Below, piece by piece: positions 30,945-40,842 of a stretch of 64,000 nucleotides of DNA. A program made the position numbers and the translations under genes. Numbering within the stretch: the stretch's first letter is position 1; the number at the start of each line of letters is the position of its first letter. The DNA is from an uncultured Kordia sp. (GTDB lineage Bacteria; Bacteroidota; Bacteroidia; Flavobacteriales; Flavobacteriaceae). A model generated the notes under the pieces. That model saw only the letters and a list, made by a program, of their open reading frames with translations, had not been told where the DNA came from and did no database searches. The stretch covers positions 62,001-126,000 of the forward strand of contig NZ_CANLEA010000006.1 of assembly GCF_947489565.1 (NCBI RefSeq), in the 5' to 3' direction.

Positions 30945-33901
30945 GACGTTTTTTGTTTTGTGAGCAACCAATACAGCATTGGTAACATATAGAGACTAAC
31001 AAAAGTTCCGATGCACATGGAAATAATGACAACCAATGCTAGTGGTTTTTGCAAATCGGCGCCAATTCCAGAAGTAAAAAGCACAGGAACCATGGCCAAA
31101 ATTGTAGTAAAACTGGTCATTAAAATAGCATTTAATCGTCTGTTTCCTGCTTGATGAATGGCTTCTAGAAGTGTTGTGTTTTCTTGGTCTCTTAGTTTGT
31201 TTATAGTATCTATTTTTAAAATGGAATCGTTGATGACAATTCCGAGCATGATAATCATTCCGATCATTGACATAATATTGAGCGAAATACCAAATACATA
31301 CATGATAATGATGGTTCCGCCAACTGTAATTGGAATTTCGCAAAGAATAATTAATGGCTGTAATAAAGATTCAAATTGTGCTGCCAATACAAAGTATAAG
31401 AGCAATACAACAATACACATGATGATTAGCAATTCGTTGACAAATGTTTTTTCTTCAAAATAGGTTCCATCAAAGGTAATTTCGTGACTACTGTTTGTTT
31501 TTACAAAATCGATGATTTCTTGGTGGTTATTCGTTGTAATATGGATTGGAATGTAATTTTCGTTGAAGTCAGCATATATCTTTTCAAAATCGCTTATTTC
31601 TTTTGTATTGATGAGGTTTGCAATTGGAATTTGAACATTGTCTTTATTCGTGATAAATGAACTCTTGATAATGGTAGCAAAGTCTTTGGTTGTCTTTTTG
31701 AGAACAATCGGGATGTATTCATTGGTACTTTTTAGCACACTAATTTCATTGGAACTGAATAACGATTTTAAATGGCGAATTAATTCACTGTTTTCAATCT
31801 TGTACGTTGCAATTTTTCGCAGATCAATAGCTAGTTGTAACACTTGTTTCTGCTTTTCAGTACTGACAATACTTTTTGGAAACTGTGTGGAGATTTTTTC
31901 TGCAATTGCTTGAACTTCGTTAGCTCGTTTTGCAGGAATTTTTAGAACAAAATCAGCTTTGTTTGAAGAAAATAATTGTTCAAATAAGTTGTCAGATTTT
32001 TGTACTTCAAATGTTGCATTTGGAAAATGTTGGATGCTATACTCACGAAGTTGTTGCTTGTATTTTTGAGCTTCATTAGCAGAAGTTGTTTGTACATATA
32101 ATTGAACGCCTGTATTCGCTATTTTACGTTTTGAGAGTAAAAAATCTTGTTCACCAATAAACGAACTGAATACCGTATTTTTTAGTTGTTTTTCTAGCAT
32201 GGAAGTTCTACGTTCACTTTCCGCCAAAGCGATATTTTCATTCCAATTCATGACGAAATTAAAGTCGTGATATTGAATTTCGGGAAGTTTTTCTTTATTC
32301 GTTTTTGTAAATACAAATCCGCCAACAATTACCAATGCAATTCCACAAATAATCACAAGAATTTTTTGCTTAAATAAAAGATCGAACGAACGGATGTAGA
32401 TTTTTGAGAGCCTGTTTTTCTGTGATTTTTCTTTGACTTTTATGTTGAAAGCTACATACAGCGTTGGCAATAAAATAATAGAGACAATATACGAAATGCT
32501 TAAGCTAATAATGATGGCCAATGCTTGATCAAAGAATAAAATTCCTGCAATGCCACTTAAATAAATCAACGGAATAAATACGGCACAAGTTGTGAGTAAA
32601 GAAGATAATAACGGACGCAGAATTTCATAGGTTCCTTTTGCACAAGATGTAATGATATGATGTCCTTTGATGCGATATTGCGAAATATTATCAATCACAA
32701 TAATCGAATTGTCAATCATCATTCCAATCCCAACAATTAGTCCTGAAAGCGAAACAATATTGATGGAAATATGTAAGAGATATAAAAAGAGAAAACTGAT
32801 GACTAACGAAAACGGAATGACCAATGCAATGATGAGCGATACTTTATAATTTCGTATAAAAATATATACCATTAAAATGGCAAGCAATGCGCCAATTATA
32901 AGACTGTTTTGTAAGTTATTGATGGCAATATGTAATAAATCTGATTGATCTTGTTGAATGCTAAACGAAAAATCAGCATTGCTGCTTTGAAGTTGATGTA
33001 AGTAGCTTAGTATTTCTGTTTTGACCTTTGATACTTTTGCATCTGCTTTACTGACAATTGCCAGACTGATGGCTTTTTCTCCTTGGTTTGTAAATATGCC
33101 TTTTTGTTCTTTTTTGACCAAGGTAACTTCCGCTAGATCTTTGATTTGAATGCGTGTATTATTTGCAATTAAATATAGATTTTTGATGTCTTCAATACTT
33201 TGTAATGAAGGTTCAAACAATACATTATACACATAATGTCCATTTTTAATTTTAAAGTTGCCAATTTGTGTATTGTTACTTCGTATAACATTTTCTATAT
33301 CTGCAATAGAAAGCTGAAGTTGCGCAAGTTTACTTGGGTTCAGTTGAATGCTGATTTCAGGTAAAACCGTTCCGGTCATATCTACAAAAGCCACCGATTC
33401 GTTTTGTTCCAAACGTTTTCTGACACTATTTTTGATATAGTTTGAAAATGCTATCTGCGAACTATTTTTGGGATATGGAATGTGTACATAACACAACGGA
33501 ATGTCTGACGGATTTGACTTGATCAGTTTAGGACGACTGATTTCTTTAGGTAATGCTGAAAGAATACGATCAATTTTTTCATTGACTTCAATAAATGCAT
33601 AATCTACGTCAGTTCCATATGCAAAATATAAATCAATAAAGGCGTTTCCATTATACGTACTGCTTTGAATGTCTTCTAGGTTGCCCACTTGCACAAGTTG
33701 TCTTCGTATGGGCTGTACAACAAGTTTTTCTAATTCATTAGCGGTATAATTTGGTTCATCGAGTTGTACTTTTAAATAAGGAACATCAATTTCGGGCATT
33801 AACGAAACAGGCATTAGGTTTAATGACGTAATACCAAGTAGCACAAATGCTAAAAATGTCATGAAGACAGCTATGGGACGTTTGACTAAAAATTCAACCA
33901 T
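30941..33901 (-). CDS. RND efflux permease (second of pair)
   Basis: A 986-residue RND transporter with 12 predicted transmembrane helices and two large periplasmic loops. N-terminal MVEFLVKRPIAVFMTFLAFVLLGITSL and the TM4 motif SGLIVGIGMMIDNSIIVIDNI carry the proton-relay acid (a single Asp, D-N rather than D-D). GIVINDSILKIDTINKLR is the TM10 counterpart. It overlaps the first RND gene by 8 bp and TolC by 4 bp. Two different RND subunits in one operon recall MdtBC-type heterotrimers. Confidence 0.92.
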   Translation of the reverse strand: MVEFLVKRPIAVFMTFLAFVLLGITSLNLMPVSLMPEIDVPYLKVQLDEPNYTANELEKLVVQPIRRQLVQVGNLEDIQSSTYNGNAFIDLYFAYGTDVDYAFIEVNEKIDRILSALPKEISRPKLIKSNPSDIPLCYVHIPYPKNSSQIAFSNYIKNSVRKRLEQNESVAFVDMTGTVLPEISIQLNPSKLAQLQLSIADIENVIRSNNTQIGNFKIKNGHYVYNVLFEPSLQSIEDIKNLYLIANNTRIQIKDLAEVTLVKKEQKGIFTNQGEKAISLAIVSKADAKVSKVKTEILSYLHQLQSSNADFSFSIQQDQSDLLHIAINNLQNSLIIGALLAILMVYIFIRNYKVSLIIALVIPFSLVISFLFLYLLHISINIVSLSGLIVGIGMMIDNSIIVIDNISQYRIKGHHIITSCAKGTYEILRPLLSSLLTTCAVFIPLIYLSGIAGILFFDQALAIIISLSISYIVSIILLPTLYVAFNIKVKEKSQKNRLSKIYIRSFDLLFKQKILVIICGIALVIVGGFVFTKTNKEKLPEIQYHDFNFVMNWNENIALAESERRTSMLEKQLKNTVFSSFIGEQDFLLSKRKIANTGVQLYVQTTSANEAQKYKQQLREYSIQHFPNATFEVQKSDNLFEQLFSSNKADFVLKIPAKRANEVQAIAEKISTQFPKSIVSTEKQKQVLQLAIDLRKIATYKIENSELIRHLKSLFSSNEISVLKSTNEYIPIVLKKTTKDFATIIKSSFITNKDNVQIPIANLINTKEISDFEKIYADFNENYIPIHITTNNHQEIIDFVKTNSSHEITFDGTYFEEKTFVNELLIIMCIVVLLLYFVLAAQFESLLQPLIILCEIPITVGGTIIIMYVFGISLNIMSMIGMIIMLGIVINDSILKIDTINKLRDQENTTLLEAIHQAGNRRLNAILMTSFTTILAMVPVLFTSGIGADLQKPLALVVIISMCIGTFVSLYMLPMLYWLLTKQKTS

Positions 33902-36900
33902 GGCGCTTCAATTTTAGAGATAAAGATAAAGGCAATACTATAATGAGTACAAGCATGGAAAATAGCAATCCGCCAATATTTCCATACGCAAAAGACGTCC
34001 AGAAAAAGTCGTTTCCAGAGACAATCACAAAAGGTAATAATCCTAAAATGGTCGATAAAATCGTCAGAATTATAGGAATGATTTTCGCATTGAACGATTT
34101 TATATACTTGATTATAGGATCTTTTCGTTTTGTTTCTTGATTATTGTATTGATTGATGATATAAATTGCTGCATTCACTACAATTCCACTAAGCATAATA
34201 AAAGAAGCCAATCCGCCTTGATCAAACGGAAGATCAAACCAGCTAAAAGTGAGAAAGATGCCAATAAATGAAGTCGGAATCATCACAATTACAGCAATTG
34301 GTTGTCGTAAAGATTCAAACAGGATTGCGCAAATAAAGTAAATAATCAACATAATAATCAGCGCAACTTTTACTACCAGATATTCTTCTTTTTCATATTC
34401 ATAATCCGCATCCGGATGCATCGCACGGAAACCAACAGGCAGTTGCGAATTTATTTTTTGGAGCAATTCTTTTAAAACGATTTTATTGTATTCGAAGGTT
34501 CCTGCAAAACTATAATCTAGAAAAAGTTGATATTCACTGTTTTTCTTTACCACATTATTAAATACACGTTGCTTTTTTACAGAAGCTATTTTGTTTGTGC
34601 TGAAGCTTGTAGAATCAATTTCAATTTTTTGATGTTTCAGCGTCCATTCGGTCATAAAATCATTTTGCTCTTTTATGATTACGGGAAGTGCATTGAAACG
34701 TGCAATATAATTTTCATTCCCCGACAGCCATTGCAGTTTTTCCAGTAACTGATATTTACCAATATTGGCTATAGCGGCACTATTTTCAATATTTAATGCG
34801 TATTCAAATTTATCTTTCAATATCCACGAGCGTTCACTGTTTATTTTTACATTGGAAATGTTTTTATGTGCTAATAATATGTTTTTTTGAATGTGCGCTG
34901 CATGTGCTACTAATTCATCCAAATTATAACCTTTCAATTTTATAGAAGCATCTGAAATGGTATTTCCGCTGTTGCTAAAACCTTGCCCAATACCTGAAAT
35001 AGCACAATCAATTCCTCCAATTTTTGTTGCCGCAGATTGCAGTTTGTTTTTCAACACATACGGAACATCAGAGCCTTCAGCTTCTTCCGTAAAGTAAATT
35101 TGAATCATACCATTATTGGTGTCGAAAATTTCAGCGAAGAACATATCAATGCCTTGTTGATTGTTTAGAAGGTTTTCAAAATTTTGAATCGTAGCATCCA
35201 ATTGTTCAATAGTTGCTCCTTCCGGATTACGGAGATGAACTTTGAGCGAAATACGTTCGGGACTGCTGATAAACGAACCTTTTTCTATACTTTTTAGAAA
35301 CGACTGTAATGAACCGCCAACATAGGCAAATGAAGGCTGAATATTTTCTTGATAAAATTCACTTTCCAATACTGAATTGATGAGTTCTTTGCCCATAAAA
35401 TTTCCTGTCGCTTTTTGGGGAATAAGAAATAATGGCAAACCAAAAAGCATGATGAACACTAAGAACACGAGCCTTTTTCGTTTTATAAAAAGCTTTAAGG
35501 TTTTATAATAGATGTTTGAAAAAATAACAATTCTACGTTTTCTTCGGAAAGAAGTTTTTTTGAAGTTTTTTGAGAATTTGAGTTTATCGTTTAAAGCTGG
35601 AATCAGGAAAAAAGTGATGAATAAAGAAACGATTAGGTTGATACAAATGATCCATGAAAAATCTAGTAAATACAATTGATACGCTTTTTTGATAAAGAAG
35701 ATAATAGCAAGTGAACCAATAGTTGTTAAGGTTGCAGCAAGAATGGAAATGAATACTTTTTTGTTTTTATGATGACGTAAATGATCAATCATAATGATAG
35801 AATTATCCATGATGATTCCTAGAGAAATGGTTAATCCTGCAAAAGAGTATATGTGTAAATCGACCGAAAATATATGATATAAAATTACCGCTAAGAGTAC
35901 ATTCAGCAACAGCGAAATAAAGATTAGAAATACATATTTAAAACTTCTGCTAATGATGATGATAAACACAAACAAAACGATGATGGAAAAAAACACTCTG
36001 TACGAAACCTTGAGAAGTTCATCGGTAAGTTTTTGAGTAGCATCATATAATGTATGAATCTTTATATTTTCAAGACTTTTGGAGTGTTGAAATTCGGCGA
36101 TAGTTTTATACACATTTTGAATGACATCTAACTGATTTACATCTTTGTCGGAAGTAATTATAACAGAGACGGCATTGGATCCATTGAAGCGTTTGTACCC
36201 TTGAATTTGTTCTTCAACTAGTTCAATTTGAATGATGTCTTTTAGTAAAACAATATTGTTGTCTTTAGTCGCAATGGGCGTTTTTAAAAGAATATTTTCG
36301 AGCGTGCCGTTTTCTTCAGAATAAAGAATAATGTCTTTTTCTGCATTGTTATAAAGCGTAGTGCCGAAGCTTTGTTTGGACAATACAGTAGTAATAGTTG
36401 CTTTTACAGATTCGAGATCAACTTTGTACCTTTTCAAAGTGGCATCGTCGCAGAGAATGACATATTTGTATGTGGGCACACCGACCAATTGTACATTGTT
36501 GACACCTTTGATGCGCGCTAGTTTTGGCTGAATGATTTCAGTTGCTTTTTGTTGTAACGTTGCTACAGATGCTTCGCTGCTTAACGCTAAAGAAATTAGG
36601 ATTTCTGCACGTTCATTGTCAATTCCGTGTGTGGTGACTGTAGGATACGAAACACCTTTTGGGAAATCGTTATATAATTGCCTTAAAATTGCATTGATAT
36701 ATAATTGACTCTTATCGAGATTGGTGTTTTCAGAAAATTCAAGATCTATTTTTCCAGAACCTTTGGATGAAACAGAATTGATATTGAGTACACCATCTAA
36801 CGTGGCTAACGATTGTTCAATAGGATTTGTGACTTCACTTTCTAGAATTCTTGGATGTGCATCTTGCCAAGTATATGCAATGGTAATTACGGGAATATTT

Positions 36901-37016
36901 TGTTTGGGTTTGAGACGAATGGAGAGTGAAAAAATAAACGCAGTGCCTACAATGCCTAAGAGTACAAAAATGATGATTTTTGTAAATGAAGACATTATTT
37001 TTTTGTCGCCATTCAT
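33894..37016 (-). CDS. RND efflux permease (first of pair)
   Basis: A 1040-residue RND transporter. TM1 begins FTKIIIFVLLGIVGTAFIFSLSIRL; TM4 has GLTISLGIIMDNSIIMIDHLRHH; the C-terminal half has QPIAVIVMIPTSFIGIFLTFSW and SGIVVNAAIYIINQYNNQ, in which the TM10 acidic position is N-A rather than N-D, so the C-terminal proton relay may be modified. An alternative start is Met 8 (36995). It starts 2 bp after the adaptor stop. Substrate unknown; it is next to a peptide cassette rather than to drug-related genes. Confidence 0.9.
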   Translation of the reverse strand: MNGDKKIMSSFTKIIIFVLLGIVGTAFIFSLSIRLKPKQNIPVITIAYTWQDAHPRILESEVTNPIEQSLATLDGVLNINSVSSKGSGKIDLEFSENTNLDKSQLYINAILRQLYNDFPKGVSYPTVTTHGIDNERAEILISLALSSEASVATLQQKATEIIQPKLARIKGVNNVQLVGVPTYKYVILCDDATLKRYKVDLESVKATITTVLSKQSFGTTLYNNAEKDIILYSEENGTLENILLKTPIATKDNNIVLLKDIIQIELVEEQIQGYKRFNGSNAVSVIITSDKDVNQLDVIQNVYKTIAEFQHSKSLENIKIHTLYDATQKLTDELLKVSYRVFFSIIVLFVFIIIISRSFKYVFLIFISLLLNVLLAVILYHIFSVDLHIYSFAGLTISLGIIMDNSIIMIDHLRHHKNKKVFISILAATLTTIGSLAIIFFIKKAYQLYLLDFSWIICINLIVSLFITFFLIPALNDKLKFSKNFKKTSFRRKRRIVIFSNIYYKTLKLFIKRKRLVFLVFIMLFGLPLFLIPQKATGNFMGKELINSVLESEFYQENIQPSFAYVGGSLQSFLKSIEKGSFISSPERISLKVHLRNPEGATIEQLDATIQNFENLLNNQQGIDMFFAEIFDTNNGMIQIYFTEEAEGSDVPYVLKNKLQSAATKIGGIDCAISGIGQGFSNSGNTISDASIKLKGYNLDELVAHAAHIQKNILLAHKNISNVKINSERSWILKDKFEYALNIENSAAIANIGKYQLLEKLQWLSGNENYIARFNALPVIIKEQNDFMTEWTLKHQKIEIDSTSFSTNKIASVKKQRVFNNVVKKNSEYQLFLDYSFAGTFEYNKIVLKELLQKINSQLPVGFRAMHPDADYEYEKEEYLVVKVALIIMLIIYFICAILFESLRQPIAVIVMIPTSFIGIFLTFSWFDLPFDQGGLASFIMLSGIVVNAAIYIINQYNNQETKRKDPIIKYIKSFNAKIIPIILTILSTILGLLPFVIVSGNDFFWTSFAYGNIGGLLFSMLVLIIVLPLSLSLKLKRHG

Positions 37017-37017
37017 C

Positions 37018-38097
37018 TTATTTTATGTTCGTTACCGAAGCATTATGTGCTAAGTTGGCATTTCCTTCATAGATAATAAGATCTCCTTTTTTGAGTCCTT
37101 TTTCAATGACAATATGCGTGGTGTTTTCGAACGAAGTTTCTACATAGTTCCAAAAAGCTTTTCCATTTTTATAGGTAAACACTACTTTTTTATTGTCGCG
37201 CAATACAACACTTTCTTTGGGAACAAATAATTTATTAGGAACTACTTTTTTGATGGTTACATTCACGTTCATTCCATCTAAAATACCTGCATCGCTGTTG
37301 GCAAACGTACCACGTACTTTGATAAGTCCATTTTCATCTACACTAGGATTGATTTCTGTGAGTTCTCCATTAAATATTTTTTCAGAGAAATTCGTTGAAA
37401 TCTCAATAGCTTGTCCTTTTTGTAGAAAAATAAAATTCTCTTCCAAAATGCTAAATTCAACTTCAAAAATATCATTGTTTATAATGATACAAAATGGTTT
37501 TGTAGTATCAGGATAACTATATTTTTTGGTTTCCAAATTTGCAATCACGCCACTAATGGGCGCTCTTAAGCTTGTAGAAGCAAGTTTTGATCTGGCATCA
37601 TTTAAGTCTGAAATAGAAGTATTATAATTTCCTCTATTCTTTGCCATGTTTAAAGTACTTTTTGGAATGTTGGTAGAATCTTTTAAACTATGATTAAATC
37701 CAATAAGAATATCTTCTACATCAATTTTGGCGCGTGCTAATTGTTCTTTTGCTTTGATGACCTTATTGCGGTAGCTGTCATTATTTTGTTGTGCAATTAC
37801 CTGTCCTTTGCTTACTTTTTGTCCATTTTTCACACGAATAGCATTGATTTTTTCATTCAAGATGAATTTTACTTCTGCTTTTTGTTTGGCAAAGGCTTTT
37901 CCTGATGTTTGCAATTCCAAATTAAAATCACCTTTTTGGATGGTATCAAAGGCTACTTTTTCTACAAAATCAGTTGTTTTAGGAGTTGATGGTACCGTAG
38001 TTTTTTTTGTTTCTGTTTTATTGTCACAAGAAATCAGTAGTATTCCAAAAAAGAATAAGAAGGTAATGGAAGATATGTAGGTATATTTAGATTTCAA
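37018..38097 (-). CDS. HlyD/RND periplasmic adaptor lipoprotein
   Basis: A 359-residue membrane fusion protein with lipobox LLISCDNK (Cys near 25). It has the biotinyl-lipoyl-like hairpin (AEVKFILNEKINAIRVKNGQKVSKGQVIAQQNNDS ... STSLRAPISGVIANLETKK), a short coiled coil (KVIKAKEQLARAKIDVEDI) and a beta-barrel/MP domain (NVTIKKVVPNKLFVPKESVVLRDNKKVVFTYKNGKAFW). It joins the inner-membrane pump to TolC. It follows the CxxC protein gene by 6 bp, tying the pump to the peptide cassette upstream. Confidence 0.9.
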   Translation of the reverse strand: MKSKYTYISSITFLFFFGILLISCDNKTETKKTTVPSTPKTTDFVEKVAFDTIQKGDFNLELQTSGKAFAKQKAEVKFILNEKINAIRVKNGQKVSKGQVIAQQNNDSYRNKVIKAKEQLARAKIDVEDILIGFNHSLKDSTNIPKSTLNMAKNRGNYNTSISDLNDARSKLASTSLRAPISGVIANLETKKYSYPDTTKPFCIIINNDIFEVEFSILEENFIFLQKGQAIEISTNFSEKIFNGELTEINPSVDENGLIKVRGTFANSDAGILDGMNVNVTIKKVVPNKLFVPKESVVLRDNKKVVFTYKNGKAFWNYVETSFENTTHIVIEKGLKKGDLIIYEGNANLAHNASVTNIK

Positions 38098-38103
38098 TTT
38101 TTG

Positions 38104-38637
38104 TTATTTAAAATTCTCTAATAATACAGGAGAACCAACTTTAATTACTTTATTATCTTGTACTTGAAAAGAGTGATATGCTTTGTAATTTGACAATTCA
38201 TTGAGTTGATTAAATCCATCAAATTCATCATAATAAACTGGATGTTTAAAAAACAATACATCATTTATCATGTAATCGACTTTTATTTTTTCAGAACCAG
38301 ATATAATAAATATAGCTTTTTTCTGGTTGTTTTTTAAGTATTTCTCCCATAATGTTAAATCATCTATACATACAGAACAATCTGCATCCAAATAATTTAT
38401 AATTAGAGACTCTTTTGTATTAATTGAAGTATTAAATACTATTTCTGTATTTATAGGAACCAACTCATCTGGATAGACTAATTGTTTATTCTTCCATGTT
38501 GATTGCATTTCGGTATCTATCTTAGATAATTCGTCAGTAAGTGTATCATTTTTTGAGGAATTAAACTTTAGCAAGAATATAATTATTGCTCCAATAAGAA
38601 AAGAAGAAATAAGTAATGGATATATATACTTTTTCAT
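38104..38637 (-). CDS. membrane-anchored thioredoxin-like CxxC protein (copy B)
   Basis: A 177-residue protein with one N-terminal transmembrane helix (YIYPLLISSFLIGAIIIFLL) and a periplasmic domain. IINYLDADCSVCIDDLTLWEKY contains C-S-V-C at the position of the thioredoxin active site after a central strand; GSPVLLENF near the C-terminus resembles the last strand. It is a diverged paralogue of the protein at 40843-41436 (YLDGECSSCVHDLKKWE). Expected to handle thiols of exported peptides. Directly between a BF3164-type lipoprotein gene and the HlyD gene. Confidence 0.7.
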   Translation of the reverse strand: MKKYIYPLLISSFLIGAIIIFLLKFNSSKNDTLTDELSKIDTEMQSTWKNKQLVYPDELVPINTEIVFNTSINTKESLIINYLDADCSVCIDDLTLWEKYLKNNQKKAIFIISGSEKIKVDYMINDVLFFKHPVYYDEFDGFNQLNELSNYKAYHSFQVQDNKVIKVGSPVLLENFK

Positions 38638-38651
38638 TGCTTGTATTGATA

Positions 38652-39698
38652 TTAGAGTTTGTATTGAACTATATTGGCATTACCATATTCTATTACAAAT
38701 AGGTTTTTATCATTCGTGTCAACTTCGATTGCGGTTGATTTTTTCTCAATTTCAAGAACATTTACCAAGTTACCTTCCCAATCAAATACATGAATTTCTG
38801 TGCCAAAAGGGAAAGGGCTATCATCTCTTGTTTTTCCAGAATATAACGCATAAATTTTATTGTCGGATACTGATAAGTCTATATAACCAAACTTAGTATC
38901 TCCAGCTTGTCCCATTACGACACGACTTCCGTTGTTTGAAAGTTCATATTTTGGTAAAAAGTCTAAATCAGTTTTAATTTTCATATAATCACTTCCGTCT
39001 TGATTATAAATTTCAATTAAATCACAATATAAATTGGCAAGTGCAATTTTGCTGTTGTCTGGTTTCACTTTTAACGTTGCCATCAATGACTGCTTATGAA
39101 CTGCAATAGGAACTTCACTCTTTGGCAATGGAGGTAATGTTCCTGTAGTTGTTGTTTGTTTTGTATTTGTGTTATAAATAGAAAGCCTGTTGTCTATTTC
39201 CGAAAAATCTAACCCTACAATCGTTTCTGAATCTAACCAACCTAGTTCATAGAAGAAACTTTTTGATTCTAAGAATAATTCATGATCTGTTGGTTTGTAA
39301 TCATTTGAAGAAACACTATCCTTATGAAAACCTAGGTATTTATTTTGCGAACTATCAAAAACCCAAAGTTTATTGTCATGAAAATCTAATGATCCAAAAG
39401 GAGCTAACAATTCTCCAGGTCCTTTTCCTTTAATTCCTATATTCCCTTTATAGTTACTATTCTCATCAAATACTACGATAACTTTTTTTGATTTTAAATC
39501 ATTGATATAAATATTTTGACCTTCCTTTTTTAACTTAAAAGGGTTAAATAAACTATCAGATAAAGTCCAATTATTTACTTTTTTAATTTTTTTGGCAGGA
39601 GTTAAATTTACTTTTTTATACCAACTGGTTTCTGTTTGTGTACAGGAAACGAAAGTGATAATTAAAAATAAGATAAATAGGTTGTTTCTTTTTATCAT
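38652..39698 (-). CDS. BF3164-type lipoprotein, 6-bladed beta-propeller (copy B)
   Basis: A 348-residue lipoprotein (FLIITFVSCTQ, Cys near 19). The mature region matches TolB-like BF3164 proteins: LFNPFKLKKEGQNIYINDLKSKKVIVVFD, IGIKGKGPGELLAPFGSLDF, LWVFDSSQNKYLGF, SLMATLKVKPDNSKIALANLYCDLIEIYN, and KIYALYSGKTRDD. Such genes are common in Bacteroidota next to genes for small exported peptides. Paralogue at 41429-42484. It precedes the CxxC gene with a 14-bp gap. It may bind peptide; the role is not known. Confidence 0.8.
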   Translation of the reverse strand: MIKRNNLFILFLIITFVSCTQTETSWYKKVNLTPAKKIKKVNNWTLSDSLFNPFKLKKEGQNIYINDLKSKKVIVVFDENSNYKGNIGIKGKGPGELLAPFGSLDFHDNKLWVFDSSQNKYLGFHKDSVSSNDYKPTDHELFLESKSFFYELGWLDSETIVGLDFSEIDNRLSIYNTNTKQTTTTGTLPPLPKSEVPIAVHKQSLMATLKVKPDNSKIALANLYCDLIEIYNQDGSDYMKIKTDLDFLPKYELSNNGSRVVMGQAGDTKFGYIDLSVSDNKIYALYSGKTRDDSPFPFGTEIHVFDWEGNLVNVLEIEKKSTAIEVDTNDKNLFVIEYGNANIVQYKL

Positions 39699-39717
39699 AG
39701 AATTTTTTTAAATAATT

Positions 39718-39754
39718 AAGAGAATTGTAGTTATAAATCAACTACAATTCTCTT
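39718..39754 (-). terminator. stem-loop between the peptide genes and propeller copy B
   Basis: AAGAGAATTGTAGTT (39718-39732) pairs perfectly with AACTACAATTCTCTT (39740-39754). It lies 29 bp after the stop of the exported-peptide gene 39783-40019. The following minus-strand sequence is only moderately T-rich, so it may attenuate rather than stop transcription into the downstream pump genes. Confidence 0.55.
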
Positions 39755-39782
39755 TTTTAACTTTTTAATATATAATGAATGC

Positions 39783-40019
39783 TTAAAGTGAAGTAAATTC
39801 TTCGACCTCTTTAATTTTAGCATCACATGGTTTTCCATCAGATCGCCACCAGTGAACATTGACATGTGTTCCATTACCTGGATAACAAATTCCTGTTCCT
39901 GGGCAACAAGTTCCTGCAGCTAGGGCTTCATTGACAGTAATTTCTTTTTGTGTATTTGTAGTTAACATTAATGCTGCTGCAAAAAGAAAAGCAGAAGCAC
40001 CTAAAATGATTTTTTTCAT
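39783..40019 (-). CDS. exported Cys-rich NVEALA-like peptide 1
   Basis: A 78-residue peptide. Residues 1-34 form a signal sequence (MKKIILGASAFLFAAALMLT ... VNEALA) with an A-L-A cleavage site and a VNEALA motif like the NVEALA family of Bacteroidota. The predicted mature 44 residues start A-G-T-C-C-P-G-T-G-I-C-Y and include W-R-S-D-G-K-P-C, with four Cys. It is the third of three tandem paralogues whose signal sequences are nearly identical while the mature tails differ. Likely secreted, with disulfides. Confidence 0.85.
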   Translation of the reverse strand: MKKIILGASAFLFAAALMLTTNTQKEITVNEALAAGTCCPGTGICYPGNGTHVNVHWWRSDGKPCDAKIKEVEEFTSL

Positions 40020-40128
40020 ATTTTGATAATTTTTTTGAAAGTATTTAATAATACATGTAAGGGTTAAAAACCATAAGCATCATGAAAATTGTCCTTCTGG
40101 ATTTATTTTTCTGTATGCTTATTGTAGA

Positions 40129-40368
40129 TTAGTTTCCTCCTAATGTTTGTAGAGAAAGGTCTTTTCCACTACATGATTTACCATCAATTCTCAACCAATA
40201 ATTAGGTATGAAAGTCCCATTACTAGAAATGTAACAAGAGCCCACGCCTGGGCAGCAAGTGCCTCCAGCTAATGCTTCATTTACAGTAATTTCTTGTTGG
40301 GTGTTGACATTCAATGTTAATGCGGCAGCAAAAAGAAGCGCTGAAGCACCTAAAATGATTTTTTTCAT
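40129..40368 (-). CDS. exported Cys-rich NVEALA-like peptide 2
   Basis: A 79-residue peptide with the same signal sequence as its neighbours (MKKIILGASALLFAAAL ... VNEALA) and a mature part G-G-T-C-C-P-G-V-G-S-C-Y ... W-L-R-I-D-G-K-S-C. Four Cys in the shared pattern; the C-terminal 15 residues are unique. Single-gene spacing of about 95 bp on each side suggests each copy may carry its own leader sequence. Confidence 0.85.
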   Translation of the reverse strand: MKKIILGASALLFAAALTLNVNTQQEITVNEALAGGTCCPGVGSCYISSNGTFIPNYWLRIDGKSCSGKDLSLQTLGGN

Positions 40369-40462
40369 AATACTGGTTTTGTTAAAAGTAATATTTCACT
40401 TTGATAAAAGTTATGAACCCAAAAAGATAAAAAAAGCTATATTTTTGGTTTCATATTTTTCA

Positions 40463-40693
40463 CTAGTTAATACCAGCAATAGTTTCGAGTTTAGCATTAC
40501 ATGGTTTTCCATCAGATCTCCACCAAGCATTTGTAGTCATACCACCATTAGTTGGGTAACAAGTTCCAACTCCTGGACAGCAAGTTCCTCCGGCTAATGC
40601 TTCATTCACAGTAATTTCTTGTTGGGTGTTGGCATTCAATGTTAATGCAGCAGCAAAAAGAAGTGCTGAAGCACCTAAAATGATTTTTTTCAT
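40463..40693 (-). CDS. exported Cys-rich NVEALA-like peptide 3
   Basis: A 76-residue peptide; its first 34 residues differ from those of peptide 2 only at residue 21 (V to A). The mature part is G-G-T-C-C-P-G-V-G-T-C-Y ... W-W-R-S-D-G-K-P-C. It is first of the three tandem copies in transcription order and follows the CxxC gene at 40843 by 149 bp. Function unknown; secretion is supported by the signal sequence. Confidence 0.85.
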   Translation of the reverse strand: MKKIILGASALLFAAALTLNANTQQEITVNEALAGGTCCPGVGTCYPTNGGMTTNAWWRSDGKPCNAKLETIAGIN

Positions 40694-40842
40694 AAATAAT
40701 AGTTTTAATGATTAATAGTTTTTCAATATAGATATATAGAACTAAAAAATAATAATAATATTATTAAAAATATGTTAAAAATATACGGATTATAAGTGAA
40801 ATAATACCTGCGTAAATGCGAAAAACCTTCATCTTCAATAAG

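Noticed and set aside
39783-40693. The three peptide genes as a repeat array or transposon
   Set aside because: Similarity is limited to coding sequence with open frames and Cys patterns; no terminal inverted repeats or transposase are present.
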